This document shows, one piece after another, positions 50,701 through 58,822 of a stretch of DNA of 64,000 bases. Below the pieces are notes generated by a model. The model saw only the letters and a program-made list of their open reading frames with translations. It was not told the DNA's origin and did not search any database. Numbering within the stretch: the first letter of the stretch is position 1; the number at the start of each line of letters is the position of its first letter. This stretch comes from Paraflavitalea sp. CAU 1676 (GTDB lineage: Bacteria; Bacteroidota; Bacteroidia; Chitinophagales; Chitinophagaceae): assembly GCF_029223285.1 (NCBI RefSeq), contig NZ_JARHUJ010000008.1, positions 248,001-312,000 on the forward strand. Direction: 5' to 3'. Made by a program: the position numbers and the translations under genes.

Positions 50701-51213
50701 GGTAGCATTGCTGTATACCAAAGCGCTTCTGTCAACGTAGCCCGCATCAACAAAGCAGGCAGAGGGTTCTTCAACGGTGGTACGCAGAACAGTGGCGCCG
50801 ATATAGCAGAAGCATTTGATGTTACTGGTTCTGCTGCCCAATACGAACCCGGCGATGTATTGGTGATAGCTACTGACAAAGACAGGGCAGTTGAAAAATC
50901 TGCCGGTGCTTACTCTACACTGGTGGCCGGAGTATACGCTACCAAACCCGGCGTTTTGCTCACAGAAGAAGACATCGACAGCGACCTCGCCGGTAAAGTG
51001 CCCATGGGTGTGGTAGGCGTCATTCCTACCAAAGTATGTATGGAAGGCGGCGCCATCAAAAGAGGCGACCTCATCGTTACCTCCTCCATCACCGGCGTAG
51101 CCATGAAAGCCGATCCCGATAAAGTAAAGATCGGTCAGGTAATAGGCAAAGCCCTCCAGGACTACAACGCCAACGGCGTAGGAAAGATCAATGTATTGGT
51201 AAGCATTAAATAA
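47743..51213 (+). CDS. Giant tail-fibre-like surface protein with decapeptide repeats
   Basis: 1156 residues. Signal peptide (KRILCLITVLQLVALCSMAQ). A conserved N-terminal module follows (MNYQGVARNAVGNALPNKPI; LRLNIRNGS; LLSVPYALFAG). Residues about 164-383 are 22 copies of a ten-residue repeat (type KLADGSVTTP). Next comes a long Gly/Asn/Thr-rich region (about 430-1020) of the type GVYGNSSANGYGVY, like a beta-helical fibre shaft. The C-terminus (about 1030-1156) has GADIAEAFDVTG, YEPGDVLVIATDKD, and IKRGDLIVTSS, a module found on many phage-tail-like and surface fibres. No T9SS tag is seen on it. Likely a secreted adhesin or fibre; function inferred. Confidence 0.85.
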   Translation: MKRILCLITVLQLVALCSMAQAPALMNYQGVARNAVGNALPNKPIKLRLNIRNGSAAGSIVYSETRSVTTNQVGLFNVQIGSGGATNVSGTVAGIDWSNGPKFIQVEIDPENGTAFTSVGASQLLSVPYALFAGSGNAGGPAGGDLTGTYPNPAIAPGAVVSSKIASDAVTTAKIADANVTTAKLADGSVTMAKLQDGSVVTVKLADNAVTTPKIANNAVTTAKVLDGNITTGKLADGSVSTPKLGDGSVTTPKLADNAVTTAKVTDANITSAKLADGSVTTPKLGDGSVTTPKLADNAVTTAKVTDANITSAKLADGSVTTPKLGDGSVTTIKLADNAVTTAKVMDANITSAKLADGSVTTVKVLDANITTPKLADGAVTMAKLDPGITFPPTGPAGGDLDDTYPNPTVAAIRGVNVSPTLPLNGQVLKFNGVDWAPAAGGGGGSLTLPYNTIENDANTLFSITNNGDGTSLEGINNTTTSSIAAIRGVITSTAPGGFSSAVRGANNGTGGLGIGVWGSQNGSGWGVYGNTPNGLGVYGNSSANGYGVYANSNTGIGLQATSNNGIAANLSIFNNANNNNVLNASTVGNGTVINVTTTGNGTGVFSSTGSGFGVHGIASSQSSAGIIGDNTGAGEAVVGRTTSDIAGAVVGRNDGGGYGVRGFIATNTSNTGVGVFGQVGLNGSTGRAGLFTNTNQTNTEANILQVESNSNGNIPDNTLGNASSFFLDNTNSVGAAVRAEVNTIFGNFGAAGVFGISSGTGGRAGLFYASNPAGNGASLISLTDGNGNAITANAGKDGNGVETNIDGAGTALYAWVPSFSEGRAGRFEIFNEDNDNTAVTVKTVGNGTAGDFKVDRTTGTSPAVKGEVNSIFANFGTAGIFGESSGTGGYAGLFYSSNPGGNGPAVLALTEGNGNGITANAGGTGDGVEASCDGNGNAISGFIPNFGTGKAGRFANFNNANSQPVVHVTTTGTGSTLLVNHQGASGSIAVYQSASVNVARINKAGRGFFNGGTQNSGADIAEAFDVTGSAAQYEPGDVLVIATDKDRAVEKSAGAYSTLVAGVYATKPGVLLTEEDIDSDLAGKVPMGVVGVIPTKVCMEGGAIKRGDLIVTSSITGVAMKADPDKVKIGQVIGKALQDYNANGVGKINVLVSIK
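48232..48891. repeat. Tandem decapeptide-coding repeats (22 x 30 bp) with 120-bp superunits
   Basis: Inside the fibre-like gene, 22 consecutive 30-bp units encode variants of K-[LIV]-x-D-x-x-[VI]-T-x-x. Units 8-19 form three 120-bp superunits (48442-48561, 48562-48681, 48682-48801). The first two differ at only about four positions, so the expansion is recent. Confidence 0.9.
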
Positions 51214-51231
51214 CCGCTAAAAGCAACACAT

Positions 51232-51894
51232 ATGACATTCAAACATCGATATAAAGTAATGATAGGGGTGATGGTATTTCTGGCGCAAGCCTTCATCGCC
51301 AATGCGCAGGAGGATGAGAAAAAGAATACCGGCGAAAGTGTTGGCAAACAGTTCCTCAACAACCGCGTGCCCGGCATGCAATACGCACCTGCAAAACCAA
51401 AAACACAAAGAAGGGCTACCCTGGCCGAACAACAGGAAAACCACGACGAAAGCAGTGGCATGCAATTGAAAAAAGGAACCATTAAGGGAATGACGATGGC
51501 CCCGGGCGCACGCAATACCAACCTGGCTCCGCGTACAACAGCAAAACGCTCCGCGCCTTCCGGTACCTTGAGCAGCGATCAAAAGGCAGAAGCTGTAAAG
51601 CCGGCGGTGCTGCCTGCAACGCAACCGCCCACACAGGGCGGCGTACAAACGCCGAAGGACGATAGGTTGAACCTGACGCCGCGTACCGGCAATCCGCCGA
51701 CCGGCGAAAAGGTGCAGCCAGCCATCAACCGCAACGCACTACCCACCATACAATCGGTAAAGCCTGCTGCGCAGGGGAGCAATGCACCTGCGGCCGACAA
51801 ATTAAAGCCTGCAACCAATGGTGCTAATTCATCCACCATCGATAAGTCAAAAGCTACACCGGTAAAAGCCAATCCGGCACCGGCCCTACAATAA
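51232..51894 (+). CDS. Secreted low-complexity Ala/Pro/Thr/Lys-rich protein
   Basis: 220 residues. Signal peptide (YKVMIGVMVFLAQAFIANAQ) followed by a charged segment (EDEKKNTGESVGKQFLNN) and then a disordered Ala/Pro/Thr/Lys/Asn-rich tail with repeats of type KPA(A/V)xxxx. It starts 18 bp after the fibre-like gene, so they form one operon. No named domain. It could be a wall- or fibre-associated linker or a spacer protein. It ends before a clear terminator. Confidence 0.75.
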   Translation: MTFKHRYKVMIGVMVFLAQAFIANAQEDEKKNTGESVGKQFLNNRVPGMQYAPAKPKTQRRATLAEQQENHDESSGMQLKKGTIKGMTMAPGARNTNLAPRTTAKRSAPSGTLSSDQKAEAVKPAVLPATQPPTQGGVQTPKDDRLNLTPRTGNPPTGEKVQPAINRNALPTIQSVKPAAQGSNAPAADKLKPATNGANSSTIDKSKATPVKANPAPALQ

Positions 51895-51909
51895 TGATCG
51901 GGTGTTTTC

Positions 51910-51941
51910 AAACGCTGGCCCGCGAGGGCTGGCGTTTTTTT
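51910..51941 (+). terminator. Intrinsic terminator of the fibre cluster
   Basis: AACGC..CCC / GGG..GCGTT hairpin (loop GCGA) followed by seven T, directly after the third gene of the cluster. Confidence 0.85.
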
Positions 51942-51968
51942 ATGCGTGTACCGCAAAAATTCATCGAC

Positions 51969-52763
51969 TTAAACCACTTCCATCCAGGTATGATCGGCCA
52001 GCAGCTTAACGGCGGCTATAAATCGCTTATAGGGTCCTGCGCCGCCACCCCATTCACGGGGGCTTACCAACGACAATAAATGGCTGCCGTCTGCTTTCTC
52101 GTAGAGGTAATAAGTTTGACCGATAACCGGCGCAAAGTTGAGCTTGGCATTATAGATCAGCATCGACAGTTCCTTCCTTTTCTGGATCTCCTGCGCCTGA
52201 AGCGCCAGCAATTCTATCTGCTTGCGTATCTGCCCCAGTTGCATATTGGTTTGCTCTTCCATCGCCGTGAGTGCCTTATGCCTGATAACGCCTTCTTCAG
52301 TGGGCTTGATAAGCGCCCCGGCCACAGAAGCAGAGTAGGGGAGCACGCTCATCTGCTTATGATAATACTCCACATTGGTATACTCCCGCTGTGCCGGCGT
52401 GTTGCCCTTCTGCGTTATTTTCAGATAACCATTCGGCATGATCTCGTTGGTAACATGCAATACAGGCTGCCTGTTTCTAAAGAACCTGGTTTCGAAAGTG
52501 ATGCCATCGATAAAAGTGGCACTGATAGTATCGGCGATCTCGGGATTCTCAAAGCTGTGTTCCTGCCCATCGGGCACCAGGATATACTTCGATTCGAAGG
52601 CCTGGTTCTCGATGGTAACCCAATTCATACTCACCGATAATAACCGTTCATTTTCTACGGCCTCCAGTTTATAGATACCCGAGCGTGGACGATCCCCAAA
52701 CTCATAAACTCCTTTTTCGGGAAACAATTGCCAGCTGGCCAGGAAATTGTATGCTTCAACCAT
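51969..52763 (-). CDS. DUF2452-like protein
   Basis: 264 residues from the ATG at 52763. The N-terminal half is beta-rich (ASWQLFPEKGVYEFGDRPRS; ADTISATFIDGITFETRFF). The C-terminal half has a helical stretch (MQLGQIRKQIELLALQAQEI) and then the pattern YNAKLNFAPVIGQTYYLY and LLSLVSPREWG, which fits DUF2452. No signal peptide or membrane helix, so cytosolic. The family has no known role. It has its own promoter (52768-52797) and converges on the fibre cluster terminator. Confidence 0.75.
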   Translation of the reverse strand: MVEAYNFLASWQLFPEKGVYEFGDRPRSGIYKLEAVENERLLSVSMNWVTIENQAFESKYILVPDGQEHSFENPEIADTISATFIDGITFETRFFRNRQPVLHVTNEIMPNGYLKITQKGNTPAQREYTNVEYYHKQMSVLPYSASVAGALIKPTEEGVIRHKALTAMEEQTNMQLGQIRKQIELLALQAQEIQKRKELSMLIYNAKLNFAPVIGQTYYLYEKADGSHLLSLVSPREWGGGAGPYKRFIAAVKLLADHTWMEVV

Positions 52764-52767
52764 AAAC

Positions 52768-52797
52768 CAAAAATACAATTTTGCCTTATTGGATCAA
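52768..52797 (-). promoter_or_regulatory. Promoter TTG-N19-TATTTTTG of the DUF2452-like gene
   Basis: On the minus strand TTG (52795-52797), 19 nt, then TATTTTTG (52768-52775), a full match to the Bacteroidota pattern. The box ends 4 nt before the ATG at 52763, predicting a leaderless transcript. Confidence 0.65.
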
Positions 52798-52901
52798 CTC
52801 ACCGATCGTGGGTACCGGCATGGGTTACCAGTACCTTGTATTTCAAGATAAACCAGCCCCGCTCATCATACTTTCCATGGCCGGCAGCACTCACCATATC
52901 C

Positions 52902-53333
52902 CTATTGCAGGTACAGCGCTTCAAAAGAAGCCAACAGGTCCTTGTCTTTCAGCAACTCCAGCCTGGTGCCGGTAATACGGTAGTGCGTGGTGTTGTTAAG
53001 GGCATCGAAGAGCTTATCCTCTACCACCATGGTCTCCTGGCAAAACATCTTGGTACTGGCTATGCCTTTAAAGCTGATGGCATCACCTTGCACGGTATAG
53101 CCCCCGAAATAATTATTGCATCCGCCAAAGCCTTTGATGCGGCCTGTATCCAGTTGAAGGAAAACATCTTTAGGGAGCTTGGGCAATCCGCTGGGCAAAG
53201 CAGGTAAAGCGGTGAGTTTCCAGCGTGTATTGGTGAGGGAGCTATGGGCAGTATTGTCTTTAGTGGGCACTGTCTTTTGCGCACAACCCGTCATGATCGC
53301 TACCAGGGCCACAAATAATAAAACCTTTTGCAT
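52902..53333 (-). CDS. META (HslJ-like) domain lipoprotein
   Basis: 143 residues from the ATG at 53333. Signal peptide with lipobox AIMTG-C. The META domain has NTRWKLTALPALPSGLPKL, then VFLQLDTGRIKGFGGCNNYF (the conserved GxxGCNxY motif), FKGIASTKMFCQETMVVED and a C-terminal LELLKDKDLLASFEAL. META/HslJ proteins are periplasmic or outer-membrane lipoproteins linked to stress and novobiocin resistance in other bacteria. The role here is unknown. Two Cys in the motifs can form the family's disulfide. Confidence 0.9.
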   Translation of the reverse strand: MQKVLLFVALVAIMTGCAQKTVPTKDNTAHSSLTNTRWKLTALPALPSGLPKLPKDVFLQLDTGRIKGFGGCNNYFGGYTVQGDAISFKGIASTKMFCQETMVVEDKLFDALNNTTHYRITGTRLELLKDKDLLASFEALYLQ

Positions 53334-53500
53334 AGTGTATGTTTTTGTTGGAAGATAGATGCCGCAGGGGGCGGGGTTACACACTACGGTAAGGGCTTTA
53401 ACAATTACTTGGGGAAGCTATTAAGGAAGCATTAAAAAAAATGAGCTCCTGCTTATGGTGGGGCAGAAGCTCAATATGTTAATCCTGTGGATGGTGGCTA

Positions 53501-53929
53501 CTAGATTGCGTCGAATACTACGAGCAAAGCATAGATAACACCGGGAATCCAGAAGATAAGGGTCAGGATAAGGCTGATCCAGAATTTGCTGTTGATCTCT
53601 CCTTCTTTCAGGTAAACAGCCAACGGGGGCAACAGGATAGCGAGGATAGCGAGCAGCACCTGGTCGGTCTCTGCATCTTTACCCGCTCTTTTGTCGGCCT
53701 TGTACTGTTTGAACACCTTCTTGGCATCTTTCAGGCGGGCTCTTCTTTCACTGCGGGAAAGGCTCTTAAACTCTTTCATAGCAGCGTTAACCGCATTGGG
53801 ATCAGGCTCGGAAGAGGCAGGAGCGGTAGCTGCAGCGGGTACGGGTACCACGGTGGCAGCCATACTGCCGGGAACTACAGCGCTAATCAGGATCATGCAC
53901 AAAAGCAAGTGAAGTGTAAGTCTTTTCAT
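53501..53929 (-). CDS. YqaE/Pmp3-family membrane protein with N-terminal extension
   Basis: 142 residues from the ATG at 53929. Signal peptide (KRLTLHLLLCMILISAVVPG), an Ala/Pro-rich linker, a basic helix (SERRARLKDAKKVFKQYKAD), then the YqaE/Pmp3 core (LLAILAILLPPLAVYLKEGE, SKFWISLILTLIFWIPGVIY, ALLVVF), two transmembrane helices with the LPPLxVxL motif. Canonical Pmp3 proteins are about 50 residues and act in membrane-potential homeostasis. The long exported front is a Bacteroidota form. A longer reading to 54043 is not needed. Confidence 0.9.
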   Translation of the reverse strand: MKRLTLHLLLCMILISAVVPGSMAATVVPVPAAATAPASSEPDPNAVNAAMKEFKSLSRSERRARLKDAKKVFKQYKADKRAGKDAETDQVLLAILAILLPPLAVYLKEGEINSKFWISLILTLIFWIPGVIYALLVVFDAI

Positions 53930-54173
53930 AGTGATTATTTTTGGTAATGAAGACGGCGTGAAATTAACATATATTTTTGATTTCCAATAGGGTTTTTGCA
54001 ATTTTGAGCAGGTAACGGAGGGGCATGGTGACCACTCATGCAACCGTTAATTGGGCAGTAAGGACCTCCGGGGACTTGCATTACATCTCTTTTATAGCTA
54101 TCTTTCGTCATATCTCTAAAACCGCCACCCCCTGATACGTTTTATTAAATTCAATCCTGCGAAATCTTCCGCC

Positions 54174-55568
54174 GTGAACCCCCTGGGGCAAACCCTCGGG
54201 CAGTACTGGAGCTTCATCAAGTCGATTGGTGTTGACAGTAGCATGGAAGAAAGCGAAAAGCGCAGGTTGAGTATATTCAACCAGTTGAACATTTTCAGTA
54301 TGGTGGCCGGCCTGATACTTACCCTGGCCGGAATCTTCAGCAACGATCATCTTCCTCCGTTGGTTTGGTATGTAGTAGTGTCGCCACTGGCTATCGGCGT
54401 CATTATCCTCTGGCTTACCTACGAGCAGTATTATGAAGCCGCCCGCCTCGTGTATTTCAGCGTGTATCCCATCGTTACCTGCCTGGTATACCTGGGTAAG
54501 GTAGATGCCGGCGTATCGCTCTTCTTTATCCTGTATGGCGTGATGTCGGTCTTCTTTCTGCAGAAATTCACCAGCATCATCTTTGCCTTTTGCTGGTCGG
54601 CTGCTTGTTATATCGTTGCCACCGTAGTGCCCCACGACTATTATTTCCGGTTATCGGCCGTCAACTACTGGTTATACGTATTTCACCATGTAACAGCCCT
54701 GGGCTTTATATTTTATACCCTCTTCCTCATTAAAAAGGAGAATACCGATTACCAGTTCACCTTGTTGGGTAAGAGCCGTGAACTCCATCGTCGTAACCTC
54801 GAGATCGGCAAGCAAAAGCAGGAGATCGCTGAAAAGGCCACGCTGCTCGAACAGCAGACCAAAGAACTGATGGAGTTGAACCAGGTGAAGAACAAACTAT
54901 TCTCTGTCATAGCGCACGACCTCAAAACGCCCATGTATGCCATGCGCAACCTGTTCGATAATATGCAGCGATACAAGCTCACGTCGCAGGAGATACTCGA
55001 AATGGTACCCGCCATTGCCACGGAGATGAACTATACCACCAGCCTGATGGAAAACTTGCTGCAATGGGCCAAGTCGCAAATGAAACATGCCACAGTGAAC
55101 CCCGAAGTACTCGATGTACAGCGGATGGTGATGGATGTGCTGAAACTGTTGCAACTCCAGGCCGAGAACAAACGGGTATACCTCGAATGCCGCCTCGAAG
55201 AACCGGTATATTGTTTTGCTGACCGTGAAATGGTAAGCCTGGTATTGCGCAACCTCCTGTCTAATGCGATCAAGTTTACACCGGAACAGGGAACTGTATT
55301 TGTAGGCGCCAGCGAGAAGTCGAAACAAGTGGAAGTATTTGTACAGGATACCGGTATTGGCATGAGCCACGAAAACATGCAGCGCATCTTCAGCGAAGCC
55401 TATTACTCCACAAAAGGCACCAATAGCGAAACCGGTACCGGTCTTGGATTAAAGTTATGCCGGGAGTTCCTCCAAAAGAACGGGGGAGATATTTCGGTAC
55501 AGAGCGAACCCGGTAAGGGAAGTACCTTCTGCTTTACATTACCGCGTTATGAAGACCAGGTAGCCTGA
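54174..55568 (+). CDS. Membrane sensor histidine kinase
   Basis: 464 residues from a GTG; an in-frame stop at 54117 rules out a start further up. An ATG at 54243 is the alternative. Six membrane helices (about residues 38-195; for example NIFSMVAGLILTLAGIF, WYVVVSPLAIGVIILW, YFSVYPIVTCLVYLG). A cytosolic coiled coil leads to the HisKA box LFSVIAHDLKTPMYAM (phospho-His), then N box LLSNAIKFTPEQG, VQDTGIGMS and TGLGLKLCREFL. This is a classic orthodox kinase with a 5/6-TM sensor of 7TMR/membrane type. No response regulator beside it. Confidence 0.93.
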   Translation: MNPLGQTLGQYWSFIKSIGVDSSMEESEKRRLSIFNQLNIFSMVAGLILTLAGIFSNDHLPPLVWYVVVSPLAIGVIILWLTYEQYYEAARLVYFSVYPIVTCLVYLGKVDAGVSLFFILYGVMSVFFLQKFTSIIFAFCWSAACYIVATVVPHDYYFRLSAVNYWLYVFHHVTALGFIFYTLFLIKKENTDYQFTLLGKSRELHRRNLEIGKQKQEIAEKATLLEQQTKELMELNQVKNKLFSVIAHDLKTPMYAMRNLFDNMQRYKLTSQEILEMVPAIATEMNYTTSLMENLLQWAKSQMKHATVNPEVLDVQRMVMDVLKLLQLQAENKRVYLECRLEEPVYCFADREMVSLVLRNLLSNAIKFTPEQGTVFVGASEKSKQVEVFVQDTGIGMSHENMQRIFSEAYYSTKGTNSETGTGLGLKLCREFLQKNGGDISVQSEPGKGSTFCFTLPRYEDQVA

Positions 55569-55593
55569 TCCTCATAACGGGTAGATCTTCTGT

Positions 55594-57633
55594 TTACAAA
55601 CTTATTTTTACGCCCAATCCAAAGTACTTACGGTTACCGGCCATCTTAAAACGTTGGTGTTGTGCGAGGTTCCTGGCATCAACAAAGAGTTCCAGGTTGC
55701 CCTTATTCTTCAGCGGCACATTGTATCCCACGTAGGCATTCTGCAAAGCCAGTCCATTCAATTTGCCATAGTCCTGGAGAAGGGTTTGCTTGCTGTCCGG
55801 ATTACTGTAATACAACAGATCGGCCCCTGCAACGAATCGCCCAACGGTAATACGGTTGGTCCATCCACCGGTCCAGGCAGTTTTGTCGCTGTTGAAATCG
55901 CCATAAATACCGTAAACGCGCGAGTACATAGGTGCATCATCCGATTTACTCTTTATGCTGGTGGCGTTGATGCCGGTGCGCCAGCTGAAATTCCAGCTGT
56001 CGGTGACTACAGCGTTGATGCCGATATAATGGGAGCTGGAAGTGATGTCGGGAAAAAGCGTGCTTCCGCCAACCGGTGAACTGTTGTATACCGGTGCAGT
56101 GAAATTCCTTCTTTCAAAGATATAATTGGCAATAAGCCGGTTGTTGAAAAGGCTTAGCCGCGCACCCGTTTGCCAGTTCCAGAAAGAGTTTTCCGCCGCC
56201 GAGCCTGGCCATACGGGTACGGGGATAGCACCGAGGAGTGGAACACCATTGTAGTTGGTGGCCTCCAGGTCGAGCGATGCATCTCCGGTATTATCTGTTT
56301 CTGCATAGGAGCCGAAGAGCTTGAGGCTGGTTGGGTTGTCGGGCCGTGCGAGGCGGAACAGGTCAATGCTCGTGCTTACAAAAGGTAGGAGATCGTTTAC
56401 ATTTTGTCCATAGGTTTTTGAAATATTCTTAAGCACGCCGCCCTGCAGGTTAAAGCTGTTGCGATAGCGAAGGTTGACCGAAGGGGTTACCAGGTAAATC
56501 CTGCCTTCCTGCGAAATCGTGTTCCCGAGAATTTGTGTGGGCATGCCATTGGTTTCCCTGTGCAACACAGTTTCCCATTCCCGGTCGAGATAACGGAAGC
56601 TGAAGTTCAGCGCCGGTTCTATGGACCAGTCGCGGCTAAGTTGGGCGCGGTAGCTGATATGGTCCATGATCAATACCTGCTGGCTGCGGTTCTTGGTGTT
56701 ATACATCTCGTTGGTGCTGCTGCTGACTGGGGTACTTATGCTCGTCGAGACCTGGTGGATCGATCCCTTTTGCCATCCGTATGAAACCGTGAGCTCATTG
56801 GTAAGCCGGTCGCTCAGTTTTGAACGCAAACCAATGGTTGGGTTGAGTATCGTTTGCTTGACACGCAAATCGGACCCATAGCGGTAGTTTCCCGAAGCGG
56901 TCCCGAGTTCATAGTCGCGTACCTGTGGGGTGGCATTGACACGGAGTGTAAGTTCGTGTTTGTTGCCCAGTTGAGCCGTTGCCCACCCATTGATGCGGAA
57001 ACGATCGGTATTGTCGGGTATCCGGACAGCATCCTTACGCCACTTGGGGTCAGGAAATACATCGCGGTAATAGTTGGCCGACATTCCAAATTGGAGGTGC
57101 TTGCCGTTTTGGTAAGCTGATACCTGGTATAAATGCGAAAAATTATTGACGCTTTCTATCTTTTCGCCGATTTGGTCTTTCTCAAAACTGGTATTGACCA
57201 GGTAGCTCTGTCCGGCGATGGTCATTCCTTTGGGTTGGTTGCCCCCTTTACGGGTTTTGATGAGCACCAATACCTGCTGACTGGTTGCGCCGCTTACCTG
57301 TCCCAATGCGTTTTGTACGAGGGTCACTTCTTCAATGTCGTAGGGACTATAGGCATTGACATCATTCATGATCACGCCGTCTATTACATACCGGAGGCGT
57401 GCCTGTTGCGTATAGTACCCGTAGCTCCATACATTGATGGCCTCGGCGAGGCTGTTGAAAGGCATCTTTTCCAGATCGGTTCCTTTGATGGTGATCGATT
57501 GGGTGAAGTCTTTATCGATCCTTAGCCGGCCGAGATTGAGTTCATTTGAGATGGTATCTGTTTGTGCATGGCTGCTGAAGCCTATCCCCAGGGCGAGGGC
57601 CAGCGTTAGCAATGGTTTGTGGGTGCAGTTCAT
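55594..57633 (-). CDS. SusC/RagA-like TonB-dependent receptor (short form)
   Basis: 679 residues. Signal peptide (KPLLTLALALGIGFSSHAQ). The plug has ITIKGTDLEKMPFNSLAEAI and YVIDGVIMNDVNAYSPYDIEE, followed by VTLVQNALGQVSGATSQQ, the SusC-family pattern in which a residue pair replaces the usual VLKDA..A. The barrel is shorter than a canonical SusC (about 1000) and no carboxypeptidase-like front is present. It ends RKYFGLGVKISL. It should bring in a ligand across the outer membrane with TonB. No SusD-like lipoprotein gene is adjacent. Confidence 0.85.
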   Translation of the reverse strand: MNCTHKPLLTLALALGIGFSSHAQTDTISNELNLGRLRIDKDFTQSITIKGTDLEKMPFNSLAEAINVWSYGYYTQQARLRYVIDGVIMNDVNAYSPYDIEEVTLVQNALGQVSGATSQQVLVLIKTRKGGNQPKGMTIAGQSYLVNTSFEKDQIGEKIESVNNFSHLYQVSAYQNGKHLQFGMSANYYRDVFPDPKWRKDAVRIPDNTDRFRINGWATAQLGNKHELTLRVNATPQVRDYELGTASGNYRYGSDLRVKQTILNPTIGLRSKLSDRLTNELTVSYGWQKGSIHQVSTSISTPVSSSTNEMYNTKNRSQQVLIMDHISYRAQLSRDWSIEPALNFSFRYLDREWETVLHRETNGMPTQILGNTISQEGRIYLVTPSVNLRYRNSFNLQGGVLKNISKTYGQNVNDLLPFVSTSIDLFRLARPDNPTSLKLFGSYAETDNTGDASLDLEATNYNGVPLLGAIPVPVWPGSAAENSFWNWQTGARLSLFNNRLIANYIFERRNFTAPVYNSSPVGGSTLFPDITSSSHYIGINAVVTDSWNFSWRTGINATSIKSKSDDAPMYSRVYGIYGDFNSDKTAWTGGWTNRITVGRFVAGADLLYYSNPDSKQTLLQDYGKLNGLALQNAYVGYNVPLKNKGNLELFVDARNLAQHQRFKMAGNRKYFGLGVKISL

Positions 57634-57657
57634 GGTGTATAAATGGTAATTGTAACC

Positions 57658-57688
57658 GAAAGATAGTGGAAAGCACCACCTGAGCCAA
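57658..57688 (-). promoter_or_regulatory. Promoter TTG-N20-TATCTTTC of the SusC-like receptor
   Basis: On the minus strand TTG (57686-57688), 20 nt, then TATCTTTC (57658-57665), one base off TAnnTTTG. It lies about 24 nt before the ATG at 57633. Confidence 0.55.
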
Positions 57689-57711
57689 TAAACCGGGTGT
57701 TAAATAAAACA

Positions 57712-57755
57712 TAACGGCTATGGGTACAGTTTTAGTACTGCTCCCATAGCCGTTA
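57712..57755. terminator. Long hairpin terminator between the receptor and dienelactone hydrolase
   Basis: A perfect 13-bp stem TAACGGCTATGGG / CCCATAGCCGTTA with an 18-nt loop. On the minus strand it is followed by TGTTTTATTT. It is placed after the hydrolase stop at 57774. Confidence 0.75.
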
Positions 57756-57773
57756 CCTATGCATGCATATAAA

Positions 57774-58610
57774 CTATTTGAAGATCCTGCCGAAGAAGTC
57801 CTGCATCTCTTTCCAGGAAGCTGTATCGGCCGCTGCATTGTATTTGATATTGAGGCCAAACTTTTCTCCTATCGCTGTTGCGCCCGGATTCGTGAACGCA
57901 TGCACTGCATCGGGGTAGGCCTTGAAGGTGTAGTCGGCGCCGATAGAGTCCATTTGTTTCTTGAAGGCATCTACCTGCTCCTGTGGTACAAAGCTATCTG
58001 CTGCACCATGCGCTACGAGGATCTTTGCTTTTAACAGTTTCTTATCGGCCGGTACACCGCGAAGATCACCATGAAAACTCACTACCCCGTTTACCGGGGC
58101 GCCCAGTTTGGCAGCATTGAGTACGATCGATCCGCCGAAGCAATAACCGATAGCGGCCAGTTTGCTGGAGTCAACCTGCGGATAGGTTTTCAGTTTGTTG
58201 AGTGCCGCCATAAACCGTGAGCCGGCAAGCGCGGGGTTGGTATAAAAGCGCGAAGCCTGTGCATTGGCGAGGCTGGGACTGTCTACCACCAGGCCATTGC
58301 CATACATATCGGCCACGAACGCGATATAACCCAGGTTGGCCAGTTGACGGGCGCGGTCCTTAGGGTATTCATTGAGGCCCCACCATTCGGGGATCACCAG
58401 TACGGCCGGCCGTTTTTGGTCGGTCGCTTCATTATAGGCTACAAAACCAATGAGTTTGGCCGTATCGGCGGAATATTCAACGCTACCTTCAAAGAGGCGC
58501 ACCGAGTCGGTTTTGGCGGCAGTAGTATCGGTTTTGGCCGCCTGATCGCCGCAGCTGGTCAGGAACAGGTTGATTGTCAGTAAGACAGGTAAAAAAGCTA
58601 CATATTTCAT
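57774..58610 (-). CDS. Dienelactone hydrolase-family lipoprotein
   Basis: 278 residues from the ATG at 58610. Signal peptide with lipobox LFLTS-C. The alpha/beta hydrolase has PAVLVIPEWWGLNEYPKDRA and AIGYCFGGSIVLNA, where Cys is the DLH nucleophile (GxCxGG), then ILVAHGAADSFVPQ (catalytic Asp) and YPDAVHAFTNPG (His). It likely hydrolyses a lactone or ester in the periplasm or at the outer membrane. The exported form differs from cytosolic degradative DLH and suggests a scavenging role. It is followed by a terminator. Confidence 0.9.
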   Translation of the reverse strand: MKYVAFLPVLLTINLFLTSCGDQAAKTDTTAAKTDSVRLFEGSVEYSADTAKLIGFVAYNEATDQKRPAVLVIPEWWGLNEYPKDRARQLANLGYIAFVADMYGNGLVVDSPSLANAQASRFYTNPALAGSRFMAALNKLKTYPQVDSSKLAAIGYCFGGSIVLNAAKLGAPVNGVVSFHGDLRGVPADKKLLKAKILVAHGAADSFVPQEQVDAFKKQMDSIGADYTFKAYPDAVHAFTNPGATAIGEKFGLNIKYNAAADTASWKEMQDFFGRIFK

Positions 58611-58807
58611 ATTTAAACCATTTAGGTGGTGAATGCTGTTGGTTGACACATGGTTTGCGAAATAATGGCCGTTGGTCCGGCAACTGTTACCATCGGTTCG
58701 CCCCCGCAAAAATAAAATTGTCTGGCAGATTTTATCGCCTATTAATCAATGCTTAACCATAATTATTAGGCCAGGGCCGGCAACTGGCGGTCAAAGGAAC
58801 TAATCCT

Positions 58808-58815
58808 TATCTTTG
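58808..58815 (+). promoter_or_regulatory. -7 box (TATCTTTG) of prfB
   Basis: TATCTTTG matches TAnnTTTG and ends 7 nt before the ATG at 58823. A CTG at the -33 distance is one base off TTG. Confidence 0.5.
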
Positions 58816-58822
58816 CGCCCTT

